Assembly (NCBI GenBank): GCA_027073945.1
Contig: JALTEL010000367.1
Location: 1-20,722 of the forward strand
DNA from: Caldifarciminota bacterium
GTDB taxonomy: Bacteria > WOR-3 > Hydrothermia > UBA1063 > CAJXJZ01
Direction: 5' to 3'
DNA: 20,722 nucleotides
In this document: piece by piece, positions 1-8,027 of the stretch
How the letters are laid out: every line of letters begins with the position of its first letter
Position numbering within the stretch: the stretch's first letter is position 1
Position numbers and translations under genes: made by a program
The notes under the pieces: generated by a model
What the model was told of the DNA's origin: nothing
The model's input: the letters and a program-made list of their open reading frames with translations, nothing else
Database searches by the model: none

Positions 1-774
1 AACTATGCTATTGTATCTGCCTGTGCATCATCTTCTCATGCAATGGGCGAGGCATTTCATAAAATAAAATACGGCTATGCGGACATTATGATAACAGGTG
101 GCGGAGAAGCCCCTATTACACCACTTTCCGTGGCAGGATTTTCCAGCATGAAGGCTCTTTCCCCGCGGAATGAAGAACCCGATAAGGCCTCAAGACCTTT
201 CGACGCTGCAAGAAATGGCTTTGTTATAGGTGAAGGCGCAGGGATTTTAGTATTTGAAGAACTTGAACATGCAAAGAAACGAGGCGCTAAAATCTACGCG
301 GAAATTGCAGGTTACGGAGCTACCTGTGATGCATTTCATATGACCCAGCCCGCACCGGAAGGAGAAGGAGCATACAGGTCTATGCTGCTGGCACTTCAAG
401 ATGCCGAAGTTGAACCTGATAGCATTGATTATATCAATGCACACGGCACTTCTACCGTGTTAAATGACAAATTTGAAACAATTGCCATAAAGCGTGTATT
501 TGGTGACCGGGCATACAAAATTCCGGTATCATCCACCAAATCCATGACAGGTCATACACTCGGGGCATCTGGTAGTATTGAACTTGTGGCAGTTGCACTT
601 TCCATTAAAGACGGTGTAATACATCCAACGCGCAATTACGAAAACAGAGATGAATACTGCGACCTCGACTATGTTCCTGAAGGGGCAAGAGAGATTAACT
701 TGAAAGCTGCCATATCAAATTCCTTTGGGTTCGGAGGTCACAACGCGACACTGTTGTTGAAAAAATTCACGTAG
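1..774 (+). CDS. fabF: Beta-ketoacyl-ACP synthase II (FabF), 3' part; gene begins before the window
   Basis: The reading frame is open from base 1, so the 5' end is cut off by the window edge; 257 codons remain of a family that is usually about 410 residues. The enzyme condenses malonyl-ACP with a growing acyl-ACP in fatty acid elongation, in the cytosol. The thiolase-fold Cys-His-His catalytic set is visible: the nucleophilic Cys in ACASSS at fragment residue 8, His in NAHGTST at about 148, and Lys/His in [12 protein letters not shown] at about 180-185. The C-terminal [14 protein letters not shown] motif is typical of FabF. The Cys motif reads ACASSS where many FabF proteins have ACATG(S/T), a mild variation. 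It converges with the minus-strand gene at 901-2052. Function is confident; FabF rather than FabB is judged from the overall motif pattern. Confidence 0.95.
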   Translation, partial: NYAIVSACASSSHAMGEAFHKIKYGYADIMITGGGEAPITPLSVAGFSSMKALSPRNEEPDKASRPFDAARNGFVIGEGAGILVFEELEHAKKRGAKIYAEIAGYGATCDAFHMTQPAPEGEGAYRSMLLALQDAEVEPDSIDYINAHGTSTVLNDKFETIAIKRVFGDRAYKIPVSSTKSMTGHTLGASGSIELVAVALSIKDGVIHPTRNYENRDEYCDLDYVPEGAREINLKAAISNSFGFGGHNATLLLKKFT

Positions 775-784
775 CCCCTTTGTT

Positions 785-809
785 CCGGCCATACAAATGG
801 CTTATTCGG
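785..809. terminator. Weak hairpin between convergent genes, possible terminator
   Basis: GCCAT (788-792) and ATGGC (797-801) form a perfect 5-bp stem with a 4-nt loop, flanked by CCG (785-787) and CGG (807-809), which could extend it across a bulge. It lies between the convergent ends of fabF and the minus-strand GNAT gene. There is no clear T-run on either side, so termination here is a guess. I see nothing else in 775-900. Confidence 0.25.
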
Positions 810-900
810 TGAAAACTAATAGCGGTTAATTTGTTAGCTGGTGCAATATCTTTTGCAAATCAAGATTTCGGCTGATTACAGGGGTCTTTGCTCCAAGTTC

Positions 901-2052
901 TCAGAGTGACTTACCGTACATCCTATATGTTTTATAAAGCTTGCCCCCCATAAATCTTGCGGCTCTTATAATAAGATAATTATCCTCAAGAAGCCAGGAT
1001 ACTTCACAATTCCGCATATGTTTGAGAGCAATGCCATCCAAAAGCATATTATAGTAAAGCATGGAATCAATGCCTCTTTTTCTGTAATTCTTTTTGATGC
1101 CAAGTGTTATTAATCTTGTACCCTTTATATTTCTAAATTTCGTAATTGAATGATAAGCGAAAGGTATAATGCCCAATGAGAAAATCGAGCCTTTCATTTG
1201 CTTTAGTACGAGATTGACATCAGGGAGTACAAGACCAAATGCCACAGGCTCTCCATTGTATTCCACTATCTTAGCAAGCTCTGGTATGGCAATCTGTTTA
1301 AAATCATTGGCAACATGATTGAACTCGTCTTCTGTCATAGGAACAAATCCCCAGTTAGCCTCCCATGCAGCGTTGTATATTTCTCTTACACGTGCTATTT
1401 CAGCAAGTACATTGCTAAAATCCAGATTCCTTATTTTAAAGCCAGACTTTTCCGCACGCTCGGCAAGTGGCTTTAACCTTGCAATGAGCCTTCCGGCAAA
1501 ATTTCTGAACTTTTCATCAGTGGAAATATTATATGCAACAAGGTCCTTTGCCTTTTCAAAACCATATCCCTGCATTAGCTCCATATAGTAAGGGGGATTA
1601 TAGGACATGCCCATAACAGGGGGACTGTCAAAACCATCTATCAAAAGTCCGTATTCATCGTCGTTGGAATTAAAACAGGCAGGCCCAAGTGCATATTCCA
1701 TGCCATTTTGCCTTAAAAAATTGAGGGCAGCATCAAACAGTGCACCTGCGACATCTCTGTCATTTATGCTTTCAAAAAATCCAAAAAAGCCTGTTTTTTC
1801 TTTGTGAAAATCAATATAATTCTGGTCTACCTGTGCAGATATTCTACCCAAGGGCTTTCCATTTCTATATGCCATAAACAGCTTAACCTTAGAATGCTTG
1901 AAATATGGATTCTTAGAGGCCGTGAGCCTATCCATATCAATATCCACCATGGGAGCAACCCAGTTTTTGTCCCTTTTGTAGATTTCCCATTCAAACTTTA
2001 CGAATTTTTTTATCTCTTCCCTTGTTTTTATTTCTCTTATTTCTATATCCAT
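901..2052 (-). CDS. GNAT-like acetyltransferase family protein of unknown substrate
   Basis: The 383-residue protein resembles a conserved family found scattered across bacteria and usually annotated as hypothetical or GNAT N-acetyltransferase. The C-terminal part has a GNAT acetyl-CoA loop pattern, LGIKKNYRKRGID at about residues 317-329. The N-terminal half carries conserved patches: WVAP near 31, GFFGFFE near 88-94, and FDSPPVMGMSYNPPYY near 141-156. No signal peptide or membrane segment is seen, so it is probably cytosolic. The ATG at 2052 is chosen because AAGGA (2060-2064) lies 7 nt upstream; a TTG at 2076 in the same frame has no comparable site. It stands alone, 142 nt from the end of purF, with its own candidate promoter. 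The substrate cannot be inferred from sequence or context. Confidence 0.75.
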   Translation of the reverse strand: MDIEIREIKTREEIKKFVKFEWEIYKRDKNWVAPMVDIDMDRLTASKNPYFKHSKVKLFMAYRNGKPLGRISAQVDQNYIDFHKEKTGFFGFFESINDRDVAGALFDAALNFLRQNGMEYALGPACFNSNDDEYGLLIDGFDSPPVMGMSYNPPYYMELMQGYGFEKAKDLVAYNISTDEKFRNFAGRLIARLKPLAERAEKSGFKIRNLDFSNVLAEIARVREIYNAAWEANWGFVPMTEDEFNHVANDFKQIAIPELAKIVEYNGEPVAFGLVLPDVNLVLKQMKGSIFSLGIIPFAYHSITKFRNIKGTRLITLGIKKNYRKRGIDSMLYYNMLLDGIALKHMRNCEVSWLLEDNYLIIRAARFMGGKLYKTYRMYGKSL

Positions 2053-2078
2053 ACACACATCCTTTTTGTTGCACAACT

Positions 2079-2107
2079 ATTTTAAAGCATTACAACCGAA
2101 AAAGCAA
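2079..2107 (-). promoter_or_regulatory. Candidate promoter for the GNAT-like gene
   Basis: On the minus strand TTGCTT (2102-2107) and TAAAAT (2079-2084) are separated by 17 nt and sit just upstream of the ribosome binding site of the 2052 gene. The -10 match is good and the -35 match is partial, so this is a tentative sigma-70-type promoter. Confidence 0.35.
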
Positions 2108-2117
2108 TGAAATGCCG

Positions 2118-2147
2118 TTGTTTAAAAAAATATTATAACTTAAACAA
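2118..2147. repeat. Perfect 8-bp inverted repeat, TTGTTTAA-N14-TTAAACAA
   Basis: Arms at 2118-2125 and 2140-2147 are exact reverse complements around a 14-nt AT-rich centre that contains a minus-strand TATAAT. It lies in the 142-nt gap between purF and the GNAT-like gene. It could be an operator for a dimeric regulator or a weak AT-rich hairpin; without a second copy neither can be favoured. Confidence 0.4.
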
Positions 2148-2194
2148 ATTCAGAATGATATTGTTATTGGCTAAGCGGGATGTTATTTTATATC

Positions 2195-3541
2195 TCACTC
2201 GTATTTCCCGTCAAAACATGCCGTGCAGAACTTGTCACTGAAATGCTTATCCATTACAAACAAAAGCTCGTTTTCTTCAATATACAGAACAGAATCCGCC
2301 TCTAATTTTTTGGCCACATCCTCCTGTGAAATGCCACTTGCAACAAGTTCATCCCTTGTAGGGATGTCTATTCCGAAATAACACGGAAACCTAACCGGAG
2401 GTGAAGCTATACGCAGATGCACTTCTCTGGCACCGCTCTCTCTCATCAATCTGATAATTTCACGTGAAGTCGTTCCCCTTACAATAGAATCATCGATAAG
2501 GGCCACCTTTTTACCGTGTACAACATCACCAACAGGTATTAATTTTTTCCTGACCTTATCTTTGCGATTGCCAGGCTCAATAAAACTCCTTCCTGTATAG
2601 TGATTTCTGATAAAGCCAAGTTCAAGTGGTAGCCCGCGTGTCTGTGCGTATCCAATTGCCGCAATAGTTCCTGAATCGGGTACGGCTACGACAATGTCTA
2701 TCGGAGTTTTATCTTTTTCCCCGAGCAATATACCTGACTTTTTTCTGAAATCATACACGGATTGCCCGAATATATGCCCATCAGGCCTTGAGAAATATAT
2801 AAGTTCAAAAATACACTGTTTTGTGCGGCGTATTTTTTTAAGTCTTGTGCTTTTTAAGCCATAATTTTCTATAATTACGACTTCGCCGGGCATCACCTCT
2901 CTAAAGGGCTTCAAACCGGATGCCACAAGCCCACCTTCCTCAGAAGATAGCCCTATGGATTGCCCATTTCTCCCTATCCACAAAGGCCTGTACCCAAGTG
3001 GATCCCTGAACCCTATTAAAGTATCCATATCAAGAATTATAACTGAATACGCCCCTTTTAAAATTGACATGAGCTTTTTAATTCTCTCTGCAACAGGCAT
3101 ATCAAGATACTGTGAATACAGATGAAGAATAACCTCGGAATCGCCTGTTCCTTTGAGCATTTTCCCACTTTTTATCAGCACTGTTTTGAGTTTGAGAGTG
3201 TTGGTCAGATTACCGTTGTGAACAAGTGCAAGATGCCTGCCTTTACAATAGCCATAAATAGGCTGAATATTATCGTATGCATTTTTCTCACCCTGTGTGG
3301 AATAGCGAACATGTCCGATTCCAATAAAACCTTTGAGTTTATTGAGTGTGTTCCCATCAAATACCTTTTGGACAAGCCCAAAATTTTTGTATAAAACGAT
3401 TTCATTTTCATGGAACACAGAAATCCCTGCACTTTCCTGCCCTCTGTGCTGCAGAGCATAAAGCCCTTCTTTAATTCTAAAAGCCGCATTCAAATCACGG
3501 GATGCAAAGGCAAAAACCCCGCATTTATCCTTAGGCTTCAA
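2195..3541 (-). CDS. purF: Amidophosphoribosyltransferase (PurF), Fe-S type
   Basis: PurF makes 5-phosphoribosylamine from PRPP and glutamine, the first committed step of purine synthesis. The 448-residue protein has the N-terminal nucleophile glutaminase domain with Cys7 (KCGVF) and QHRGQESAGI near 31-40, then the phosphoribosyltransferase domain with the PRPP loop VALIDDSIVRGTTS at 346-359. Cys243, Cys387, Cys439 and Cys442 fall where the Bacillus-type enzyme binds a 4Fe-4S cluster. Six residues before Cys7 would be a short propeptide, removed to expose the nucleophile. The start is a TTG (3539-3541) preceded at 6 nt by TGAGGA (3548-3553); no ATG fits. The gene overlaps the end of purL by 11 nt and is the last gene of the minus-strand operon. 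Identity is very secure. Confidence 0.97.
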   Translation of the reverse strand: MKPKDKCGVFAFASRDLNAAFRIKEGLYALQHRGQESAGISVFHENEIVLYKNFGLVQKVFDGNTLNKLKGFIGIGHVRYSTQGEKNAYDNIQPIYGYCKGRHLALVHNGNLTNTLKLKTVLIKSGKMLKGTGDSEVILHLYSQYLDMPVAERIKKLMSILKGAYSVIILDMDTLIGFRDPLGYRPLWIGRNGQSIGLSSEEGGLVASGLKPFREVMPGEVVIIENYGLKSTRLKKIRRTKQCIFELIYFSRPDGHIFGQSVYDFRKKSGILLGEKDKTPIDIVVAVPDSGTIAAIGYAQTRGLPLELGFIRNHYTGRSFIEPGNRKDKVRKKLIPVGDVVHGKKVALIDDSIVRGTTSREIIRLMRESGAREVHLRIASPPVRFPCYFGIDIPTRDELVASGISQEDVAKKLEADSVLYIEENELLFVMDKHFSDKFCTACFDGKYE

Positions 3542-5672
3542 GCAAATTCCTCAGGCTGTTATTATATACATTTTTCAATTTTTCCATTGACAAACTGAAA
3601 TTCCTGAAAAGCAAGGATTCACCGCCAGTTTTTCCTATTATCCTATAAGGGATATTATATTGCATGGCAAGCTCTTCAAATGCCTCAGTATCATAAGGAG
3701 TTACAATAAATCTCTGCTGCCACTCTCCCATAAGCGTAGCTTCATCCGTATCAACATCAGCACTGAGTCCTATCCCACCTGCTATTGAAGATTTTACAAG
3801 AGCTGTAACAAGCCCTCCTTTCCCTACATTCCTTGCATGGTATATGAGATTATTGCCAAATGCCTCAACCATGAATTTTATTAATTTTTTCTCAAGGAAC
3901 AGGTCGCATACATCCACCTCACCGCCCACAAAATCGTAGAAAACATGTAAAAATTCGCTTCCGCCTATTTCCCCAAATTCTTTACCAACAAGATAAATAG
4001 GTTGATCATTCCCAAATCCAGTGTGCAACCTCTGTGAAGGTGTATCTCTCACACCCAACATACCTATTATTGGAGTAGGATATATTTTTCTTCTATTTGA
4101 CTGATTATAAAAACTGACATTGCCTGAGATAACAGGAATATCAAGATATTCTGCAATATTCTTTAATCCCTCAACCACACTGGAAAAAGTGTAATATACT
4201 TCTTTATCAAGCGGACTTGCGAAATTTAATCCGTCAGTCATTGCAATAGGATAAGCCCCAACAGAAAGTAACGCTTCAAGGGCATGGCATACAGTGTTTT
4301 GAACGCCGTAAAACGGGTCAAGATACACAAGCCTGCCATTACCGGATACGTTAACCGCTATGGATTTCCTGCTGCCCTTTATTCTAAGCAGTGCAGCATC
4401 AAATGCAGAAGGGCCGTGAACGGTATTTATACCAACCATATAGTCATATTGCTCGTAAACCCAAGCCTTTGAATTGATATTCTCCTGTCCCAATAATCTG
4501 TAAATATCCTTGCTTTTTACTCCATCCGTGAGAAGAGGTATGGTTTTATACTTTAATTCATCGATATAAGCGGGTTTCCTCTGCTCCAATTCCTGCTCAT
4601 CAAAGCCTGAGACGATAAAATCGACAGGAAGCTCGGCAAGAGTCCTGTTCTGCCATTTAATTCTCAATAGATTATCGGAGGTCACAGTACCTATTATACT
4701 GCCCATAAGTCCCCATTTACCAAAAGTCTTTAAAAATCTATCCTCACTGCCCTTTTTTACACAAAAAATCATCCTTTCCTGTGATTCCGATACGATAATC
4801 TCAGCCGGAGACATACCCTGTTCACGCAACGGTACAAGAGAAAGGTCTATTTCAGCACCGGATTTACCTTTTAAAGCCATTTCAGATACAGCCGTGGCAA
4901 GTCCGCCGGCACCAAGGTCTTGCAACCCCAACAGATCAGGGTCATTTATGAGTTCCATTGTAGCCTCTATTAAAAGTTTTTCCATAAAGGGGTCACCAAT
5001 CTGAACAGAATTCCTTTTATCCTCTTCCCCCTCATTCAAATCAATCGACGCGAAGGAAGCCCCCTTAATGCCGTCCCGTCCCGTTCTCGCACCCGCAAGT
5101 ATAATGGAATTTCCTTCTCCGGCAAGTAAGGCTTTTTTCAAAGATTGCTTGTTCCCTATACCAAGACAAACAACATTAACAAGGCAATTATCGGCATATA
5201 CGTCATCGAATAAGGTCTCACCGCTTACAGTTGGAACGCCAATGCAATTTCCATAATGGCTTATGCCACTTACAACTCCCTCTGCTATATGCTGCGTGGT
5301 CTTTTCTTCAATATCGCCGAATCTTAAGGAATCAAGCAGCAAATAAGGTCTTGTACCCATTGCGAGTATGTCTCTTACTATACCTCCAATACCGGTTGCA
5401 GCTCCGTTAAACGGCTCTATCTGCGAGGGATGATTATGACTCTCTACTTTAAAAGCTGCGACATGGTTATCGTCAATTTTCACAACACCTGCATTCTCGC
5501 CGGGTCCTTGCACTACCCTGTTATTTCTGTAAGATAATTCCCTTAGATATTTCTTTGAACTCTTATAGCTGCAGTGCTCCGACCATGCCACGTCAAATAT
5601 GGCCTCTTCAAGCGGTGTCAGTTCTTTTCCAAGCACAGTTCTTATCTTTTTTCTCTCTTCTATACTCAACAT
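3531..5672 (-). CDS. purL: Phosphoribosylformylglycinamidine synthase subunit PurL (small type)
   Basis: PurL is the ATP-dependent synthetase subunit that converts FGAR to FGAM with ammonia delivered by PurQ, within the PurLQS complex. At 713 residues it is the small form, about half the size of the fused enterobacterial protein. Visible family features are WSEHCSYKSSKKYL near residues 30-43 (His33), GPGENAGVVKI near 57-67, and VESHNHPSQIEPFNGAATG near 76-94. Two repeated AIRS-like halves follow. The ATG at 5672 overlaps the purQ stop in a TAATG arrangement, and GAGGGG upstream is a plausible ribosome binding site. The 3' end overlaps purF by 11 nt. All three subunits are encoded side by side, as expected for this enzyme type. 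Confidence 0.97.
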   Translation of the reverse strand: MLSIEERKKIRTVLGKELTPLEEAIFDVAWSEHCSYKSSKKYLRELSYRNNRVVQGPGENAGVVKIDDNHVAAFKVESHNHPSQIEPFNGAATGIGGIVRDILAMGTRPYLLLDSLRFGDIEEKTTQHIAEGVVSGISHYGNCIGVPTVSGETLFDDVYADNCLVNVVCLGIGNKQSLKKALLAGEGNSIILAGARTGRDGIKGASFASIDLNEGEEDKRNSVQIGDPFMEKLLIEATMELINDPDLLGLQDLGAGGLATAVSEMALKGKSGAEIDLSLVPLREQGMSPAEIIVSESQERMIFCVKKGSEDRFLKTFGKWGLMGSIIGTVTSDNLLRIKWQNRTLAELPVDFIVSGFDEQELEQRKPAYIDELKYKTIPLLTDGVKSKDIYRLLGQENINSKAWVYEQYDYMVGINTVHGPSAFDAALLRIKGSRKSIAVNVSGNGRLVYLDPFYGVQNTVCHALEALLSVGAYPIAMTDGLNFASPLDKEVYYTFSSVVEGLKNIAEYLDIPVISGNVSFYNQSNRRKIYPTPIIGMLGVRDTPSQRLHTGFGNDQPIYLVGKEFGEIGGSEFLHVFYDFVGGEVDVCDLFLEKKLIKFMVEAFGNNLIYHARNVGKGGLVTALVKSSIAGGIGLSADVDTDEATLMGEWQQRFIVTPYDTEAFEELAMQYNIPYRIIGKTGGESLLFRNFSLSMEKLKNVYNNSLRNLLEA
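3548..3553 (-). promoter_or_regulatory. Ribosome binding site deciding the TTG start of purF
   Basis: Minus-strand TGAGGA lies inside the last codons of purL, 6 nt before the TTG codon at 3541. It supports TTG initiation seven codons before the nucleophilic Cys. Confidence 0.6.
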
Positions 5673-6340
5673 TATGCGCCCCTCACATGCTTAAAAATTG
5701 ATTGAAAAAATTTCAAACCGTTTCCGTCCCACAAGATTGATTCGCTATTGCGCTCAGGGTGTGGCATCAGACCGAGCACATTATGCCTCTTATTAATCAT
5801 GCCTGCTATGTCATGGCTTGAGCCGTTGGGATTGTTAACATACCTGATAATAGCCCTGTCTTCTATACTCTCAAACTGGTTCTCTTCTATAAAATATCTG
5901 CCTGATGAGTGTGCAATGGGCAGCATAACCTCTTCGCCGGCAGCGAACATACCTGTAAAAGGTGTCCTATTATCTGTAATGAGAATTTTCTCGTTCCTGC
6001 AAATAAATCTTGTGCTTTCATTTCTGAGTAAGGCACCTTCGATAATTCCCGTCTCCGTTAATATTTGAAAACCATTGCATATACCCATTACAAGTCCTTG
6101 ATCATGCTCTATATAATTTATAAGGCTCTCCATGACAGGAGAAATGTGTGCTATTCCGCCAGGCCTTAAATAATCTCCGTATGTAAATCCTCCGGGCAGT
6201 ACTATGAAACTGTATTTCTCAATATCCGGATCATTATGCCAGTGTAAAACAGCATTGAACCCGCTTATATTGAGAACATGCAAAACGTCTCTATCGCAAT
6301 TACTTCCCGGGAATACGACAACCGCTGCCCTGGGTTTCAT
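5672..6340 (-). CDS. purQ: Phosphoribosylformylglycinamidine synthase glutaminase subunit PurQ
   Basis: PurQ is the class I glutamine amidotransferase subunit that hydrolyses glutamine and channels ammonia to PurL. The 222-residue length is normal. The catalytic triad is visible: Cys88 in GICNGFQIL, His194 and Glu196 in MPHPERNSE. The oxyanion-side motif LPGGFTYGDYLRPGGIA lies near 48-64, and the N-terminus (VVVFPGSNCDRD) is typical. Its ATG at 6340 overlaps the purS stop by 4 nt (ATGA) and its own stop overlaps the purL start by 1 nt, so translation is probably coupled along purS-purQ-purL. Confidence 0.97.
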   Translation of the reverse strand: MKPRAAVVVFPGSNCDRDVLHVLNISGFNAVLHWHNDPDIEKYSFIVLPGGFTYGDYLRPGGIAHISPVMESLINYIEHDQGLVMGICNGFQILTETGIIEGALLRNESTRFICRNEKILITDNRTPFTGMFAAGEEVMLPIAHSSGRYFIEENQFESIEDRAIIRYVNNPNGSSHDIAGMINKRHNVLGLMPHPERNSESILWDGNGLKFFQSIFKHVRGA

Positions 6341-6591
6341 AATTCTTCCACTGTAAAGTTATATGTCTCTATTATCGGGTTTGCAAGAAGCCTTTTTGAA
6401 ATTATCTTTACGTTTTGTTCGGCATCTTTCAGGGATGTTGAGTTTATATCAAATACTATCAACTTTCCCTTACGCGTATTGTTGACATTAAAAGTCCCCA
6501 ATTTATTGATGGCATGTTCTATTGCCTGGGCTTCGGCATCAAGTATGCCCTCTTTCAGCATTATTTTTACCGTTGCTCTGAATCTCTTCAT
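6337..6591 (-). CDS. purS: Phosphoribosylformylglycinamidine synthase subunit PurS
   Basis: PurS is the small structural subunit that bridges PurL and PurQ in FGAM synthetase. The 84-residue protein starts MKRFRATVKIMLKEGILDAE, with KLGTFNVNNTRKGKL in the middle, a good match to the family in length and pattern. The ATG at 6591 is preferred: AAGGAGG at 6602-6608 lies 10 nt upstream, whereas an in-frame GTG at 6612 would place that site inside the gene. The first 53 nt overlap the 3' end of the CorC-like gene in another frame. The last 4 nt overlap purQ. Confidence 0.93.
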   Translation of the reverse strand: MKRFRATVKIMLKEGILDAEAQAIEHAINKLGTFNVNNTRKGKLIVFDINSTSLKDAEQNVKIISKRLLANPIIETYNFTVEEL

Positions 6592-7390
6592 TTTTGGAAA
6601 GCCTCCTTGCACGTATCCTTTTTATTCTTTGCTTCGTGGCATCCACAATTTCAAATTCAAAACCCTCTAATTCCAGCTTTTCACCCTTCTGAGGAACCTT
6701 GTTAAATCTTTCCATTAACAGGCCTCCCAGCGTGCTAACTTCTTCACTTTCAAACGTGTGTTTTAAAAGTTTTGATACATCATCCAATTCTATTTTTGAA
6801 TTAAACAGATATATTCCGTCTCTCTCCTTTTTATAGGTAAACTCCTCCCTGTCAAATTCCTCGTATATTTCTCCGACTATCTCCTCAATCAAATCTTCAA
6901 GTGTGATAACTCCCACAACACTACCGAATTCATCAACAACCATTCCAATTGAGGCATGCTTTTTTTGAAGCTCCCTTAAAGTATCTATAACTCTTTTTGA
7001 ATCAGGGATAAAATGCGGCTCTATGCCAATATCCTTCACCTTTGTGGTTTTCAGGGAATCAATATGTCTCAGGACCTCTTTAATGTAAAGAATACCAACA
7101 ACATTGTCTATCCTTTCTCTTATAATGGGCAGTTTGGAGTAACCCCATTTTCTGTAAGTCTGGACAGCCTCATCAAGTGTCATGTTTTCCTTTACATAGA
7201 TCATATCAACACGAGGTACCATAATTTCACCAATCTGTGTGTCCGACACCTCAAAAATCATATCTATTATGGAATACAACCCTTCTGACATAATGCCTCG
7301 CACCCTGGCATTTTTTATTATCTTTCTCAGGTCTTCTATGGAATCCGCTTCACCCATCATATGTGAAAAAAACTTTTTTATATTACTCAT
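6539..7390 (-). CDS. CorC/HlyC-type protein with CBS pair, no membrane domain
   Basis: The 283-residue protein belongs to the CorC/TlyC-type family linked to divalent cation efflux or magnesium homeostasis. It begins with a helical segment, then two CBS domains (about 50-185; VSDTQIGEIMVPRVDM near 49-64 and VVDEFGSVVGVITLEDLIEEIVGEI near 150-175), then a CorC_HlyC domain (about 195-265; STLGGLLMERFNKVPQKGEKLE). No DUF21 transmembrane domain is present, so it is the soluble short type. The ATG at 7390 has AAGGA 7 nt upstream; the TTG at 7396 would be too close to that site. It overlaps the DUF502 gene by 8 nt and purS by 53 nt. The polar C-terminal tail (about 268-283) is the part encoded in the overlap. 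The exact role is unproven. Confidence 0.85.
   Translation of the reverse strand: MSNIKKFFSHMMGEADSIEDLRKIIKNARVRGIMSEGLYSIIDMIFEVSDTQIGEIMVPRVDMIYVKENMTLDEAVQTYRKWGYSKLPIIRERIDNVVGILYIKEVLRHIDSLKTTKVKDIGIEPHFIPDSKRVIDTLRELQKKHASIGMVVDEFGSVVGVITLEDLIEEIVGEIYEEFDREEFTYKKERDGIYLFNSKIELDDVSKLLKHTFESEEVSTLGGLLMERFNKVPQKGEKLELEGFEFEIVDATKQRIKRIRARRLSKNEEIQSNGKNNAERGHT
6602..6608 (-). promoter_or_regulatory. Ribosome binding site of purS inside the CorC-like gene
   Basis: Minus-strand AAGGAGG, a near-perfect Shine-Dalgarno sequence, lies within the coding region of the CorC-like gene and 10 nt before the purS ATG. It fixes the purS start and shows that the long gene overlap is real. Confidence 0.75.
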
Positions 7391-8027
7391 TTCCAAATCC
7401 TTGTTTTAAAATTTCCCTTCCATTATCCGATATAACAACGCCTCCTGATATTATTACTTTTAAGGCTGTTTCTGTATCTATCTTAATTCTTTCAAACTTC
7501 TTCTCGGATAAATATATTAGAAAGCCAGACGTAGGATTCGGGGTGGTGGGAACAAAAATGCTGTAAATCTTTTCACCGTTCAAATATACGGGTTTTTCAT
7601 TGGTAACAAAGGCAAGTGCTTTTCCACCTGTTAGCGGAAAATCAATTAACACAACAGACCTGAAATTCACCTTGTTATTTATCAATGTATCTGTGAATTG
7701 TCTGAAAGATTTATAAAGACTTCTTATAATAGGCAATTTAAAAATCACAGCTTCAAGAGACTTGAGTACTGTCCTGCCAACAAAATTCTTGGCAAACAGA
7801 CCTGTCAGATAAATAAGTACAATAACTATACCCGTTGAAATAAGAACAAGGAAAAATTTCGGGATCTGATTGAGTCCCGGAATGAAAATAAGAATTTCTG
7901 TAAATATCCCTCCCAATTTTTCTATTATCCAAAGAGATATGTACAGTGTAAGTCCGACAGGCCCTAAAATGGCAAGTCCTGTCAGGAAGTTATCCCTGAA
8001 CTGGTTTTCAAAGCGCGTTCTACCCAT
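7383..8027 (-). CDS. DUF502 family inner-membrane protein
   Basis: The 214-residue protein matches DUF502, a widespread membrane family of unknown function. Two hydrophobic segments are clear: about 14-36 (FLTGLAILGPVGLTLYISLW) and about 58-80 (FFLVLISTGIVIVLIYLTG). The conserved signature VPTTPNPTSGFLIYL appears near 154-168, and SLYKSFRQFTDTL lies near 103-115, as usual in the family. It starts ATG at 8027, overlapping the end of the oxidoreductase gene by 8 nt, and it overlaps the CorC-like gene by 8 nt. The overlaps place it in the operon that continues into the pur genes. Function cannot be assigned from sequence. Confidence 0.88.
   Translation of the reverse strand: MGRTRFENQFRDNFLTGLAILGPVGLTLYISLWIIEKLGGIFTEILIFIPGLNQIPKFFLVLISTGIVIVLIYLTGLFAKNFVGRTVLKSLEAVIFKLPIIRSLYKSFRQFTDTLINNKVNFRSVVLIDFPLTGGKALAFVTNEKPVYLNGEKIYSIFVPTTPNPTSGFLIYLSEKKFERIKIDTETALKVIISGGVVISDNGREILKQGFGNE

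Noticed and set aside
1319..1807. Plus-strand open frames opposite the GNAT-like gene
   Set aside because: They lie entirely antisense to a well-supported gene, have no ribosome binding site or family pattern, and show composition expected of a shadow frame.
2053..2194. Purine riboswitch or PurR-type control before or after the pur genes
   Set aside because: I looked for a three-way junction with conserved loops and for PurBox-like repeats near the operon ends and found none; the pur genes begin inside an operon.
3205..3489. Minus-strand frame of 94 codons inside purF
   Set aside because: It is an alternative frame within the glutaminase domain of purF, with low-complexity composition and no homology pattern.
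5748..6068. Plus-strand frame of 106 codons opposite purQ
   Set aside because: It is antisense to purQ, where catalytic residues are clear; no start signal supports it.
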